From Clostridiales bacterium (GTDB lineage Bacteria; Bacillota; Clostridia; Lachnospirales; CAG-274), in contig JAJQFB010000001.1 in NCBI GenBank assembly GCA_021201395.1, positions 1-39,093 on the forward strand: a stretch of 39,093 bases of DNA, given 5' to 3'. Positions 26,187-34,860 of this stretch are shown one piece after another. The notes below the pieces were generated by a model. The model searched no databases. It was not told the DNA's origin and worked only from the letters and a program-made list of their open reading frames with translations. The position numbers were made by a program, and so were the translations under genes. How positions within the stretch are numbered: position 1 is the first letter of the stretch; every line of letters begins with the position of its first letter.

Positions 26187-28442
26187 TTAAAAAAAATAAT
26201 TTTTCGAATTTTGGCTTTGAAACTGTAAACCCATTGAATCGGTATATTGTGATTCTGCACCGGTATTTAATATGTAAACATCGCTTGAAGTTTTTCCCTT
26301 ATGGCCTTTTTCACGATAGTAAAGATATTCAACAGGATAACCGCTGTTTTCTAAATTTTCAAAGGTATTTACTGTAATAGGTGCCGCTTTCTTAAGCCAA
26401 GCGGCATCAATTCCATCTTCAAGGGGTTCACTTCGAAGTTCTTCATAAAACGCCATTTGCTTTTTGTAGGGAACCAAAGCCTTAAAGCCCTTATTGTTAA
26501 TAAGCTTATATTCCTTTTCTGTGGCTTTATAGTCCGTTCCCATTATTGCGTCTGTCAGCTTTTTGCTGTCATTTTGCTTTTCAAAAAGCAGCTCATAGTA
26601 ATTTTCTGTAACTGACGGATCGTTAATATCAAGCTCATTTTTTTGACTTCTTGAAAGTAAAACCTTAACCCTGCCTGCACCGGTTCCGTACCAATCGTCG
26701 GGGTAAAGCCTGCCCTCTTCTTCGGGCTCGAAAACAGTTACTTCTCCTGACTTCAGTTTACCGTTTCTGTTACATCTTCCTGCTGCTTGAATTACAGCTT
26801 CAAGAGGGGCCAAAGCCCTAAACAGTGTTTCAAAATCCAAATCAACACCGGCTTCTATACACTGGGTGGAAACAACCCGACAGCAAAGCCCGGCTTTTTG
26901 TCTTTCTTTGATTTCCGCTATAATATCCGATCTGTGGTCGGGGCAGAGATCGGTTGTTAAAAAATATGTACCTTCCCGGCCGCTAAGCTCCTTTATAGCC
27001 TCATAGGTTTTTCTGGCGTGTGCCCTCAAATTTACGATAATACAGGAATTATTTGATTTTGCGGCATCTTCGGCAACATCTTCCAAGGCTGTCGGTTTAT
27101 CCACAGACCATTTAACATCTGTACGCTTTAATGCCTTAAACATAAAAGCATTGTCCGGCATTATTTCCGTCAGCTTCCACTCCACATTTTCAATTGTATC
27201 AAACTTTGGCTGTGTGGCTGTGGAAAATACTATTGTGCGGCCGTAATGTTCGCAAAGCTCTTTTACAGCATAGATTGTTGCCCTTGTTAAATGCGAGGGC
27301 AGACTTTGGGCTTCGTCAAAAATAATTACACTGTTTGCAATATTGTGAAGCTTTCGGCAGTCTGTGGGCTTGTCGGCAAAAAGGGCTTCATAAAATTTAA
27401 CTGAGGTTGTTATTATAAAAGGAGCATCCCATTTTGCGGCGTGTTCCCTTGCGGCTTCATCAAGGCTGCTTTGGCTGTGATCCTGTAAAATATCGGGAAC
27501 AATTGAGGAATAAGCAGCGGCTGTCTGCTCTGTAAGGGATAAAAAGGGCAAAGCCAAAATGATACGTTTTTTCTTATTCTTAATGCAGTGGTGCAGGGCA
27601 AAATTAAGAAGAGCAAGAGTTTTTCCCGTTCCCGTAGGCGCAGTCAGCGTAAACAAACCGCTTCCCCGGTTTTCCCCGGCAGTACCGCAGGCTTCAAAAA
27701 GCTTGTTTCTTATGTCATTAAGCTCAGAATCTGAATCCGATGTTTTGCGTAAATTTTCCATATATGTATTTAAATTATTTAAAATAACCTCCGGCTTAAG
27801 CTCCAAAACCTCCGGCTCCTTTTCCGACGAAACGGTATAGTCCGCATCTACAAGGCAGGAAAACAACATTCTCGTATACATCATTTTTTTGACATAATAT
27901 TCAACGGTTTTGTTTTTATCCTCCAATATAAAGCTGAATTTTTTGAAATGTGACTTCCATTTCGGAAAATCCAAAACAAAGGCATGAAGAGCCTTTTCAT
28001 ATTTATCTTTACCCGACAAGGCGCTTGCTTTTCCGTCATTACAAACAACAGGATCCTCGTTTTTAAAATTATCATTTATGTATCCTTTAAGCTCATAATA
28101 AGGCTTAAGACTGCTGTGATGTGCGTTAACTGCTTCGATAGCTGCTTGATACACAGGAGAAATGTTTTTTCTTCCGATAAGCTTTGAAAGCAATGTTAAA
28201 ACAGTTCCGCCGCAAACGGCATGGTCAACCCCTGTTTTTGTTCCGTTGAGGACATCTTGAAAATCCTTACTATATTTTCCGAAATCATGAAAAAGTCCGC
28301 AAAGGGCAGCTTCGTCGCCTTGACCGAACTCACTGCCGTAAACCGCCGCCAGCTTCGAAACCTTTCTGCAGTGCTCCCCAACTGTCTCCCGGCTTCCGTC
28401 CTCCCTCGGAGACTTTGCGTAATATTCTTTAATTTCCGCCAT
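26187..28442 (-). CDS. cas3: CRISPR helicase-nuclease Cas3 (HD-SF2)
   Basis: 751 aa from the ATG at 28442, preceded by AAAGGAAG; a longer frame to 28508 adds 22 hydrophobic residues without a ribosome site. HD nuclease at the N-terminus (GEHCRKVSKLA, LFHDFGKYSKDFQ, VDHAVCGG), then Walker A TAPTGTGKT (about 267), FDEAQSLPS (about 377; DEAQ is usual for this subtype), STATQP and motif VI QAAGRCNRNG (about 551). It unwinds and degrades DNA marked by Cascade. It is separated from cas5c by 149 bases with a second promoter. Confidence 0.98.
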   Translation of the reverse strand: MAEIKEYYAKSPREDGSRETVGEHCRKVSKLAAVYGSEFGQGDEAALCGLFHDFGKYSKDFQDVLNGTKTGVDHAVCGGTVLTLLSKLIGRKNISPVYQAAIEAVNAHHSSLKPYYELKGYINDNFKNEDPVVCNDGKASALSGKDKYEKALHAFVLDFPKWKSHFKKFSFILEDKNKTVEYYVKKMMYTRMLFSCLVDADYTVSSEKEPEVLELKPEVILNNLNTYMENLRKTSDSDSELNDIRNKLFEACGTAGENRGSGLFTLTAPTGTGKTLALLNFALHHCIKNKKKRIILALPFLSLTEQTAAAYSSIVPDILQDHSQSSLDEAAREHAAKWDAPFIITTSVKFYEALFADKPTDCRKLHNIANSVIIFDEAQSLPSHLTRATIYAVKELCEHYGRTIVFSTATQPKFDTIENVEWKLTEIMPDNAFMFKALKRTDVKWSVDKPTALEDVAEDAAKSNNSCIIVNLRAHARKTYEAIKELSGREGTYFLTTDLCPDHRSDIIAEIKERQKAGLCCRVVSTQCIEAGVDLDFETLFRALAPLEAVIQAAGRCNRNGKLKSGEVTVFEPEEEGRLYPDDWYGTGAGRVKVLLSRSQKNELDINDPSVTENYYELLFEKQNDSKKLTDAIMGTDYKATEKEYKLINNKGFKALVPYKKQMAFYEELRSEPLEDGIDAAWLKKAAPITVNTFENLENSGYPVEYLYYREKGHKGKTSSDVYILNTGAESQYTDSMGLQFQSQNSKNYFF

Positions 28443-28854
28443 ATAAATTCTTCCTTTCGATATTAATATTATAAACTTAACTATACTTAAAATGCTGTCA
28501 AAAAGCAATAAGTAACTATCTGTTTCTAACTGTATTTATATTTTACCACTATAATATGTAAAAAATTTTACGCTTACAGCAAAAATAAAAAATATTTTTT
28601 GAATTTACAGTTGGTTATAATTTTGGATAAATCATATCATAGACAATTTTATGTTTTTTATTATAAACAGTGCTGAATATGAATAATATAGTAAAAAAAT
28701 AGGCAGGTAAGAATAATGTTTAGAATTAAAAAAATTACTGATATGTGTCCTTTTTCAGCAGAATGTTTACTGTGTTGATTTTCAGAGATTACCACAATAC
28801 TTTTGATTGAACCCACTCTTGATTTTGTCATATATTCGTAGGGTATCTCTCTTT
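28443..28854. other. AT-rich region upstream of cas3
   Basis: Very AT-rich; probably carries the cas3 promoter on the minus strand, though no single pair of boxes stands out. It contains one 20-codon plus-strand ORF, listed separately. Confidence 0.4.
28716..28778 (+). CDS. 20-codon Cys-containing micro-ORF, doubtful
   Basis: ATG at 28716 after AGGCAGGTAAGAATA; the peptide is MFRIKKITDMCPFSAECLLC, with a basic start and three Cys. GGCAGG is a poor ribosome site. No family recognised and no partner gene next to it. It may be chance. Confidence 0.2.
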   Translation: MFRIKKITDMCPFSAECLLC

Positions 28855-29271
28855 TTATTCTGTATACTCAAATCCCTCATCTGTACACCATCGAATTGCA
28901 ATCTGCTTATAAGCCTGTGCCTGATAATCATACCATTGCTGCTCAATACCATAATAATAAATTGTGTTCTTAAATCTTCGAAATGCGCCCTTGCCGCGAA
29001 TAGCATTCATCAATTCATTTCGTATTGCTGCCATATGGAAGGTGTCTGCAAAATCCTCCATAATACTGTATTCGTGTATATCAAATTTTGTGGGAAAACG
29101 ATAGAAATGGTTTTCTGATGTTTCTATTAATTTTTCGGTTTCTTCATTATCATCATCGAAATCGCTGTCTCCCAGCCAGACCGTTTCACCGGTTTGCGAA
29201 TCATAAAATCCTGTCCAATTGTCATCAGCCTCTTCTATAGCATCAATAACCTGCTGTAATTTTATTTTCAT
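28855..29271 (-). CDS. UPF0158 family protein
   Basis: 138 aa. Acidic N-terminal half (WLGDSDFDDDNEETEKLIE), then FPTKFDIHEYSIMEDF, a run ending FRRFKNTIYYYGIEQQWY and IAIRWCTDEGFEY; this order is the UPF0158 signature. Function unknown. Single gene between the cas locus and a MITE. Confidence 0.85.
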   Translation of the reverse strand: MKIKLQQVIDAIEEADDNWTGFYDSQTGETVWLGDSDFDDDNEETEKLIETSENHFYRFPTKFDIHEYSIMEDFADTFHMAAIRNELMNAIRGKGAFRRFKNTIYYYGIEQQWYDYQAQAYKQIAIRWCTDEGFEYTE

Positions 29272-29341
29272 AATCAGTTCACCTCAATTCCTTAAATGCT
29301 GCAATATGATTTCTGTCAAAAAGATTGATATAGATTTACCT

Positions 29342-29505
29342 TGGGAACCGCTGATTAATTAGCTCTTCGCATCTTCACCACCGATTTTTCCGATTGCTTC
29401 GTCACGCATTTTCAACATAGGCTCCGACTATGCCCTCAAATGCCTTCCTCACACTCGAAAAAATCAGCGGCAAATCTGCTTCGGCGAATTAATCATCGCT
29501 TCCCT
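29342..29505 (-). repeat. MITE family A, copy 6 (164 bp, long form, inverted)
   Basis: Same element as copy 1 in the opposite direction: TGGGAACCGCTGATTAATTA at the left and the inverse GCGAATTAATCATCGCTTCC at the right, with GGCTCCGACTATGCC inside. Confidence 0.85.
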
Positions 29506-29843
29506 TGCCAAATATTCAAATAAGCAGACATAACAAGATTTTCATATGTTCCTGTAATTCCTGTTTTATATTGCCGATTTTTATTATACCATATACGGTG
29601 ATTTTAAGTCAATTAACGCGGCGGTTAATTATTGAGTTAAACGGAGGCTCTCTTTGTAGTTGCGCGATTAAAAGTCCGCCTACTTGGCTATATCCCGGTT
29701 CAATTACAATTCATGGTACATAAATCTTTCCATAGTACATAAATCTTTCGAAAATGATAATGATATAAGAAACAAGAGCGTTGTCGGTAATAGTCAAATT
29801 ATAGATGCCGAATATATATTATTTAAAACTGCTTGTAATACGC
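29506..29843. other. Unassigned region before the antitoxin promoter
   Basis: No gene recognised. A direct repeat of GTACATAAATCTTTC occurs at about 29712 and 29734. Short ORFs here have no ribosome site or family likeness. Confidence 0.3.
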
Positions 29844-29872
29844 TTGCATTTTGCAGTCGGAAAGGTTATAAT
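29844..29872 (+). promoter_or_regulatory. Promoter of the antitoxin gene
   Basis: TTGCAT at 29844-29849 and TATAAT at 29867-29872, spacer 17 bp, 39 bases before the start codon. Confidence 0.75.
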
Positions 29873-29911
29873 AAGCCTATAAAATATAAATTTTTACAGG
29901 ATGGTGATATT

Positions 29912-30217
29912 ATGGCAAGAACATCAAATGTATTTGCAAGGGTTGAACCGGAAATAAAGGAACAGGCAGAAAGTGTATTAAATCAGCTTGGTGTATCAAT
30001 GTCAAATGCTGTCGGTATGTTTTTAAGGCAGGTTATTCTTCAAAGAGGAATACCCTTTGAAATGAAGCTGCCTGACAGGGCTCCTTTGGCAATGGGAAAT
30101 TTGACAAAGGAGCAGTTTGATGCGGAAATTACAAAAGGAATGGACGACATAGAAAACGGCCGGGTTTATTCAATTGATGAGGTTGAAAATGAAATGCAGA
30201 GGCTGTATGATGTATGA
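29912..30217 (+). CDS. RelB/DinJ-family antitoxin
   Basis: 101 aa from the ATG at 29912. The N-terminus, ARTSNVFARVEPEIKEQAES then LNQLGVSMSNAVGMFLRQVI, is the ribbon-helix-helix DNA-binding domain of RelB/DinJ antitoxins. The C-terminal part (TKEQFDAEITKGMDDIENGR) would wrap the toxin. These proteins repress their own promoter. The next gene overlaps by eight bases but is destroyed, so this is an antitoxin without a partner. Confidence 0.92.
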   Translation: MARTSNVFARVEPEIKEQAESVLNQLGVSMSNAVGMFLRQVILQRGIPFEMKLPDRAPLAMGNLTKEQFDAEITKGMDDIENGRVYSIDEVENEMQRLYDV

Positions 30218-30428
30218 GATGGAATATTAAGGAAGCAATGAACTGATTAATCAGCGGTTCCTTAAATTTTCAGTACAGTCTCGGGATGATTTAAAGGAAG
30301 TGCATGAATATATTGCCTATAGTCTGCTTGTGCCGGAAACAGCAGGCAGACAATTACAAAGAATTTTAAAATCAATACGAGGGCTTGACCGAATGGCACT
30401 TTTCAGTGGAGCAATACTGTTTGCTTGA
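30210..30428 (+). pseudogene. RelE/ParE-family toxin, disrupted by a 39-bp MITE
   Basis: ATG at 30210 overlaps the antitoxin stop, as is usual. It reads MYEMEY and then hits TAA supplied by the inserted element. After the element the reading resumes as KFSVQSRDDLKEVHEYIAYS, with LLVPETAGRQLQRILKSIRG next, the N-terminal half of a RelE/ParE toxin. It stops after GLDRM, where an unrelated frame begins; the catalytic C-terminal half is missing. The toxin cannot be made. Confidence 0.8.
30227..30265 (+). repeat. MITE family A, copy 7 (39 bp, minimal)
   Basis: TTAAGGAAGCAATGAA at the left and TTAATCAGCGGTTCCTTAA at the right: essentially only the two termini. Smallest copy in the window; it lies within the toxin gene. 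Confidence 0.8.
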
Positions 30429-30640
30429 TTTTGCGGATGACGAATATGAAACAGACGTAAAGTTCAGTGAGGTTTTGGCGGCAAAAGTCCGCGGGTCGAA
30501 GAAATGCGGAGCAGATTGGATGCTTGATTTAAAATAAAAACCATTGATACCGATGCACTGGCTGAGTATCAGGACGAGTAAAATATCCTATAACCTACAA
30601 TAACATAAACAAACTTTATTTTTGAGGAGAATAGACTGAA
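30429..30640. other. Decayed stretch between toxin remnant and SNF2 gene
   Basis: Open for short runs (for example a frame with LLDFADDEYETDVKFSE near 30420-30475), but no family recognised and no intact ORF. The end carries GAGGAGAA as the ribosome site of the SNF2 gene. Confidence 0.35.
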
Positions 30641-33250
30641 ATGACGGAAAATATGCGGGAACTTAATTTTATATTTACGGAAAATGATTTTTACCCCGAC
30701 GGAAGAGGGGTTCAAGACGGTGAAGGTGGGTGGTATCGGGCTTTTGATGCTGACAGATATTCAACTCTTTATCATATGGGTTTTAAAGAAAAAACGAAAA
30801 ATATGTCGGCTGCAGGAGAGTATCTTTATTTGCTGTTAACAACATTTTTTGATTGCCTTACAAGGCTTTCAGAGTTGGAACTTGCAAGAGAAGCTGTTAA
30901 GCCTCTGCTTTCAGAGGAGCAGATGGAGCAGCTTCTTTTTTCCGTTCCCTTTGCCGTAGGGGCGGAGTATATTGACGAAAACTGGATTTTACATATTTTC
31001 GAAAGACTGACAAAGGTTTTTGCCGATGAAATAGCGGCTTATGAAGGAACTGTTGCTATGTATTTGGCGGAAAACACACAGCAGCTTCATGTTCCCGAGA
31101 GGATATTTTTTCACCTTGTAGAGCAGAAAGACGAATTCTATCCCTTTGCTTTTCTTGCCACATACGCCACAAAAGAAAACAGCGGCAAAATCAGGCACAT
31201 GCCCCTGAAATATGCCCTGACGGAATATAAAAACGATAAGGCTAAGCTTCTTGCCCTTCTTTCCCGTTTAAACCGGGCTTCCGAGGTGTCGCCTTTAATC
31301 TGCGGCTTTGTTGAAAGCGGAGAAATGTTTCACCCTCTTCGTTTAACAGCGGAGGAGGCCTATGAATTTTTAAAGGATGTTGAAGCCATAGAAAAAACGG
31401 GAATTTTATGCAGAATTCCAAACTGGTGGAAGAAAAAATCAATGAGCCTTTCTATGTCGGTAAATTTGGGAGAAGAACGACCTTCTTTCTTGGGTTTTGA
31501 TACCATAATTTCTCTTAAGCCCCGTCTTACGGCTGAGGGAGAGTATTTAAGCGAGGAAGACATAAGGGTTCTTTTAGGGCAGACAGAAGGCCTTGCTCTT
31601 TTAAAAGGAAAATGGGTAGAGGTTGACCATAAGAAGCTAAAGGCACTTTTAAAGCAAATGGAGGGATTTCCCGAAGCAGTTACACTTAAACAGGCTATGC
31701 AGATGCAGCTGAGAGAGGATAAGCTGACAGCCGATGTAGGGGCGGCGGTTACAAACGGAAAATGGCTTGCGGAACTTTTCGCAAACCTGAGAAACCCGAA
31801 GAATATGGAGTCGCCGGCATTTCCGAAAGATTTTTGTGCCGTGCTCCGCCCTTATCAGGAAAACGGCTATACTTGGCTTAATTATATGGGCAGGCTGGGC
31901 TTCGGCGCCTGTCTTGCAGGCGATATGGGTTTGGGGAAAACAGTGCAGGTTTTGGCATATTTGGAAAATATGCGTGAAAACAACAAAGACGCAAGAACCC
32001 TTTTAATTGTTCCGGCTTCTCTTATAGGAAACTGGCGGAAAGAAGCGGAAAAATTTTCACCTAAAATGGATTTCCTGATTCTTCACGGTAAAACGGCATC
32101 GGCTTTAAATTCATATTTTGAAGAAAACAAAGCCTTTCTTACCATAACAACCTACGGTATGGCGGCAAGAATTAAGGCTCTTAAGAAAACAGAGTGGGAC
32201 TGTATCGTCCTTGACGAGGCTCAGGCTATTAAAAACCCTACTACAAAGCAGACAAGAGCCATTAAGGAAATTTCTTCAAAAGGAAAAATCGCTATGACAG
32301 GTACGCCTATTGAAAACAATCTTACAAATTTATGGTTGCTGTTTGACTTTTTAAATAAAGGTCTTTTGGGAACGTCCAAGGAATTTAGGGAATACTGCAA
32401 AAGGCTCAACGACAACCCCCAAGGTTATCAAAGGCTTAAGACTATGATTTCACCTTTTATGTTAAGACGGCTTAAAACGGATAAAAATGTTATTGCCGAC
32501 CTGCCTGATAAAATAGAAAGTATAGATTATGTTTCATTGTCAAAGAAACAGGTTGTTCTTTACAGAAGAGCCGTTGCCGAAACGGAAGAAAAAATGAAGG
32601 AAACCATCGGCATAGCAAGAAAGGGCATTATTCTTTCTGCAATTATGAAGCTTAAACAGATATGCAACCACCCCGATCAATATTTGGGGCAGAACAACTT
32701 TTCCGCCGATGACAGCGGAAAGCTTCAGCTTTTGAGGGAAATATGCTCTACAATTTATGAAAAAAGAGAACGTGTAATCGTTTTTACACAGTTTAAGGAA
32801 ATTACGGAACAGCTTGCTGATTTTCTTAAAACCGTTTTCGGCTGTGAGGGCTGTATTCTTCACGGCGGAACCCCGGTAAAAAAGAGAAACGAAATTGTTG
32901 AAGCCTTTCAGGGAGACAAATATATTCCTTTTATTGTTATTTCCGTTAAGGCCGGAGGAACGGGGTTGAATCTTACAAGGGCAAATCATGTTATACATTT
33001 TGACCGTTGGTGGAATCCGGCGGTTGAAAATCAGGCAACGGACAGAGCCTTCCGCATAGGTCAGAAAAAGAATGTAATAGTACATAAATTTGTATGCAGA
33101 GGAACAATAGAAGAAAAAATAGATGAAATGATAAGGTCGAAAACGGAACTGGCGGATAATATTATAGGCTCAGGCGGAGAACAGTGGATAACAGAACTGA
33201 GCAATGAAGAGCTTATGTCAATGCTTCGTCTGGATATAGGCAAAAAGTGA
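30641..33250 (+). CDS. SNF2-family DEAD-like helicase/ATPase
   Basis: 869 aa. Residues 1-385 are a SNF2-associated N-terminal region without known motifs. The ATPase core follows: LRPYQENGYTWLNYM, Walker A DMGLGKT (about 427-433), LDEAQAIKNP (about 525), TGTPIENN, then the C-terminal helicase domain with SVKAGGTGLNL and motif VI ATDRAFRIGQ (about 800). A DNA translocase of the kind found with SWIM-finger partners across Firmicutes; its target is unknown. The next gene starts 11 bases after its stop. Confidence 0.95.
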   Translation: MTENMRELNFIFTENDFYPDGRGVQDGEGGWYRAFDADRYSTLYHMGFKEKTKNMSAAGEYLYLLLTTFFDCLTRLSELELAREAVKPLLSEEQMEQLLFSVPFAVGAEYIDENWILHIFERLTKVFADEIAAYEGTVAMYLAENTQQLHVPERIFFHLVEQKDEFYPFAFLATYATKENSGKIRHMPLKYALTEYKNDKAKLLALLSRLNRASEVSPLICGFVESGEMFHPLRLTAEEAYEFLKDVEAIEKTGILCRIPNWWKKKSMSLSMSVNLGEERPSFLGFDTIISLKPRLTAEGEYLSEEDIRVLLGQTEGLALLKGKWVEVDHKKLKALLKQMEGFPEAVTLKQAMQMQLREDKLTADVGAAVTNGKWLAELFANLRNPKNMESPAFPKDFCAVLRPYQENGYTWLNYMGRLGFGACLAGDMGLGKTVQVLAYLENMRENNKDARTLLIVPASLIGNWRKEAEKFSPKMDFLILHGKTASALNSYFEENKAFLTITTYGMAARIKALKKTEWDCIVLDEAQAIKNPTTKQTRAIKEISSKGKIAMTGTPIENNLTNLWLLFDFLNKGLLGTSKEFREYCKRLNDNPQGYQRLKTMISPFMLRRLKTDKNVIADLPDKIESIDYVSLSKKQVVLYRRAVAETEEKMKETIGIARKGIILSAIMKLKQICNHPDQYLGQNNFSADDSGKLQLLREICSTIYEKRERVIVFTQFKEITEQLADFLKTVFGCEGCILHGGTPVKKRNEIVEAFQGDKYIPFIVISVKAGGTGLNLTRANHVIHFDRWWNPAVENQATDRAFRIGQKKNVIVHKFVCRGTIEEKIDEMIRSKTELADNIIGSGGEQWITELSNEELMSMLRLDIGKK

Positions 33251-33260
33251 GGTGTTTGCA

Positions 33261-33988
33261 GTGAAAAACTATTGGGAAACAGGAAACTATTCACAGCCGA
33301 CGGCAAGTGAACTTCGTTCAAAATCAAAGGCGAGCATAAATAAGGAAGAAAAAAAGGGAAACATACTTGAGCCTGTGGTTATAACGGGCAGAAAAATCAC
33401 CAAAAAGTGGTGGGGGACGGCTTGGCGTGAAAATCTTGAGCGATATGCCGACTATGAAAGCCGCTTAGACAGAGGGAAACGGTATGTAAGAACAGGCACC
33501 GTTGTGGATTTAAAGATTCAAAAGGGTAAAATCCTTGCCAGAGTTCAAGGTGCGAGAAAAATACCCTACAAGGTCGAAATTCGCATAAGTCCGCTGTCGG
33601 AGGAAAAGTTCAAAAAATAATAAAAAAATGCGGAAGAAAGATTCAAAATATGGAAGAGCTTATGCTAGGGAATATTCCGCCTGAGCTTCAGGAACTCTTC
33701 TGTGATGAGGACGGTCTCTTCCCAACCCCTAATGAAATCAGCTTCAGCTGCAGCTGCCCCGACTGGGCTATAATGTGCAAACACGTTGCCGCTGCCCTTT
33801 ACGGAGTAGGGGCAAGACTTGATGAACAGCCTCTTTTGTTCTTTGAACTCAGGGGAATCGATCCGGATAAATTTATATCTGTTGCTGTCGAAAACAGAGT
33901 TGAAGAAATGCTTGCAAATGAAAATAAACCAAGCCGCCGAATCATAACCGATACAAATGCTCTCGGCTTATTTGGCATTTCGGAGTAG
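33261..33988 (+). pseudogene. SWIM zinc-finger protein gene, broken by one frameshift
   Basis: GTG start at 33261 after GAGGTG. The first frame (to 33620) gives VKNYWETGNYSQP through YKVEIRISPLSEEKFKK and stops. The second frame runs on as QKIIKKCGRKIQNMEELM and holds the SWIM finger FSCSCPDWAIMCKHVAAALY. Restoring one base near 33609-33612 joins them into a protein of about 242 aa, normal for SWIM partners of SNF2 ATPases. Sequence on both sides is well conserved. Either recent decay or an assembly error. Confidence 0.85.
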
Positions 33989-34101
33989 GGATCTGTGTTT
34001 TGGGCTCGGTTGGTTTTGCGGGTAAAAAATGCAATAATGCAGATAGTTAAGCTGCTTGTTTATGTAAGAGATATATTTTTAGGAAGTGATAAAAAATCGC
34101 A

Positions 34102-34162
34102 AAATAAAGGGGTTTCACTAATCTGACAAAGATAAAGCCGGATAGTGAAAGCCCTTATTGTT
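34102..34162 (+). terminator. Terminator-like hairpin after the SNF2-SWIM unit
   Basis: AATAAAGGGGTTTCACT pairs with AGTGAAAGCCCTTATT, with one bulge and one mismatch, across a loop of about 27 bases, followed by GTTTACC. Weak U-tract. Confidence 0.55.
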
Positions 34163-34244
34163 TACCGAAGCATATTCAAATAGAAATTATTATGGAAATT
34201 TTTTTACAAAAAATATCTACTGTTACTCGTGGTAGGTATTTCAA

Positions 34245-34434
34245 AATATTTTATGATAAAAGCCATAATATTCTCATAATATAGTAAAAAACAGGTGGTT
34301 TAGAATGACAACTAAAATCAGAAAATTTATGGGTAACATTTGTAAAAATTCCGTGGCCGTGTATGCTTCGGTTTTGGGAACTGTTTGCCTTGCGGGGTTA
34401 TTAGGTATAAGACCGCTTATGCTGTTGAAAACGG
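34245..34434 (+). repeat. Diverged direct repeat, copy 1 (promoter and 5' end of a deacetylase gene)
   Basis: Aligns with 38862-39045: AATATTTTATGATAAAAGC, then CATAATATAGTAAAAA, CAGGTGGTTTA and the first 40 or so codons. I estimate about three quarters of bases identical. The Rpn and TOTE genes lie between the two copies. Confidence 0.75.
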
Positions 34435-34565
34435 CGGAGGTATCGACGGCGAGGAAGGCATTGCCGATTTATTGTGTGGACAGGGATGACAACAAGATTG
34501 CTATATCGTTCGATGCAGCTTGGGGAGCGTATAGATTAAGAAAGAATTTTACACACTGTGTGTAA
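34305..34565 (+). pseudogene. Truncated polysaccharide deacetylase (PdaB-like)
   Basis: 86 aa. A short basic start, a membrane helix (VYASVLGTVCLAGLLGI), RPLM and then LPIYCVDRDDNKIAISFDAA, the first motif of the NodB deacetylase domain (T/SFD carries the first metal-binding Asp region). Three residues later (WGA) similarity ends and a stop follows. The rest of the NodB domain is absent. AGGTGG precedes the ATG. Confidence 0.8.
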
Positions 34566-34578
34566 TAGCCCGAAACCC

Positions 34579-34679
34579 GCATAAATTAGCGAAAAACTGA
34601 GGTTTTGCTCATTTGCGGATCTCGGCTGATTTAATATTGTTTGTTAAATTAGCCGAGGTAAGACAGGAAAATTTATGCT
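34579..34679. repeat. Nested inverted repeats after the deacetylase fragment
   Basis: Outer arms GCATAAATT (34579) and AATTTATGC (34671) enclose a 14-bp near-perfect hairpin, CTCGGCTGATTTAA (34621) with TTAAATTAGCCGAG (34644). It marks the point where the deacetylase homology stops and the Rpn gene's upstream region begins, so it may be an element end. Confidence 0.6.
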
Positions 34680-34812
34680 AAATAATATGCAAATGTGTTT
34701 TGATTAGAAATATACCGCCTATATGGCTTGGTCGATATATGCGCTTAAAATTTTTTCTGCTGTACTTGTAAATTATGAGGTTGTGTGTTATCATTATATT
34801 ATAAAGAAGAGA

Positions 34813-34842
34813 CTGTAAAAAGTTTTACGAGGAATTTTACAG
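34813..34842 (+). repeat. Small hairpin in the Rpn gene leader
   Basis: CTGTAAAA and TTTTACAG, 8 bp perfect, just before the AGAGGTGG ribosome site of the Rpn gene. Confidence 0.4.
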
Positions 34843-34860
34843 AAATAAGAGGTGGTTATT

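Noticed and set aside
27300..27330. DEAQ instead of DEAH/DECH in Cas3
   Set aside because: This form is common in type I-C Cas3 proteins and is not a defect.
30420..30590. Possible gene fragment after the toxin remnant
   Set aside because: Short open runs without any motif I recognise; left unassigned.
34249..34262. 11-nt match of the cas pseudo-spacer (ATTTTATGATA) to the region before the deacetylase fragments, also at 38865
   Set aside because: AT-rich, no TTC-like PAM beside it and no match beyond 12 nt, unlike the match over the cas promoter.
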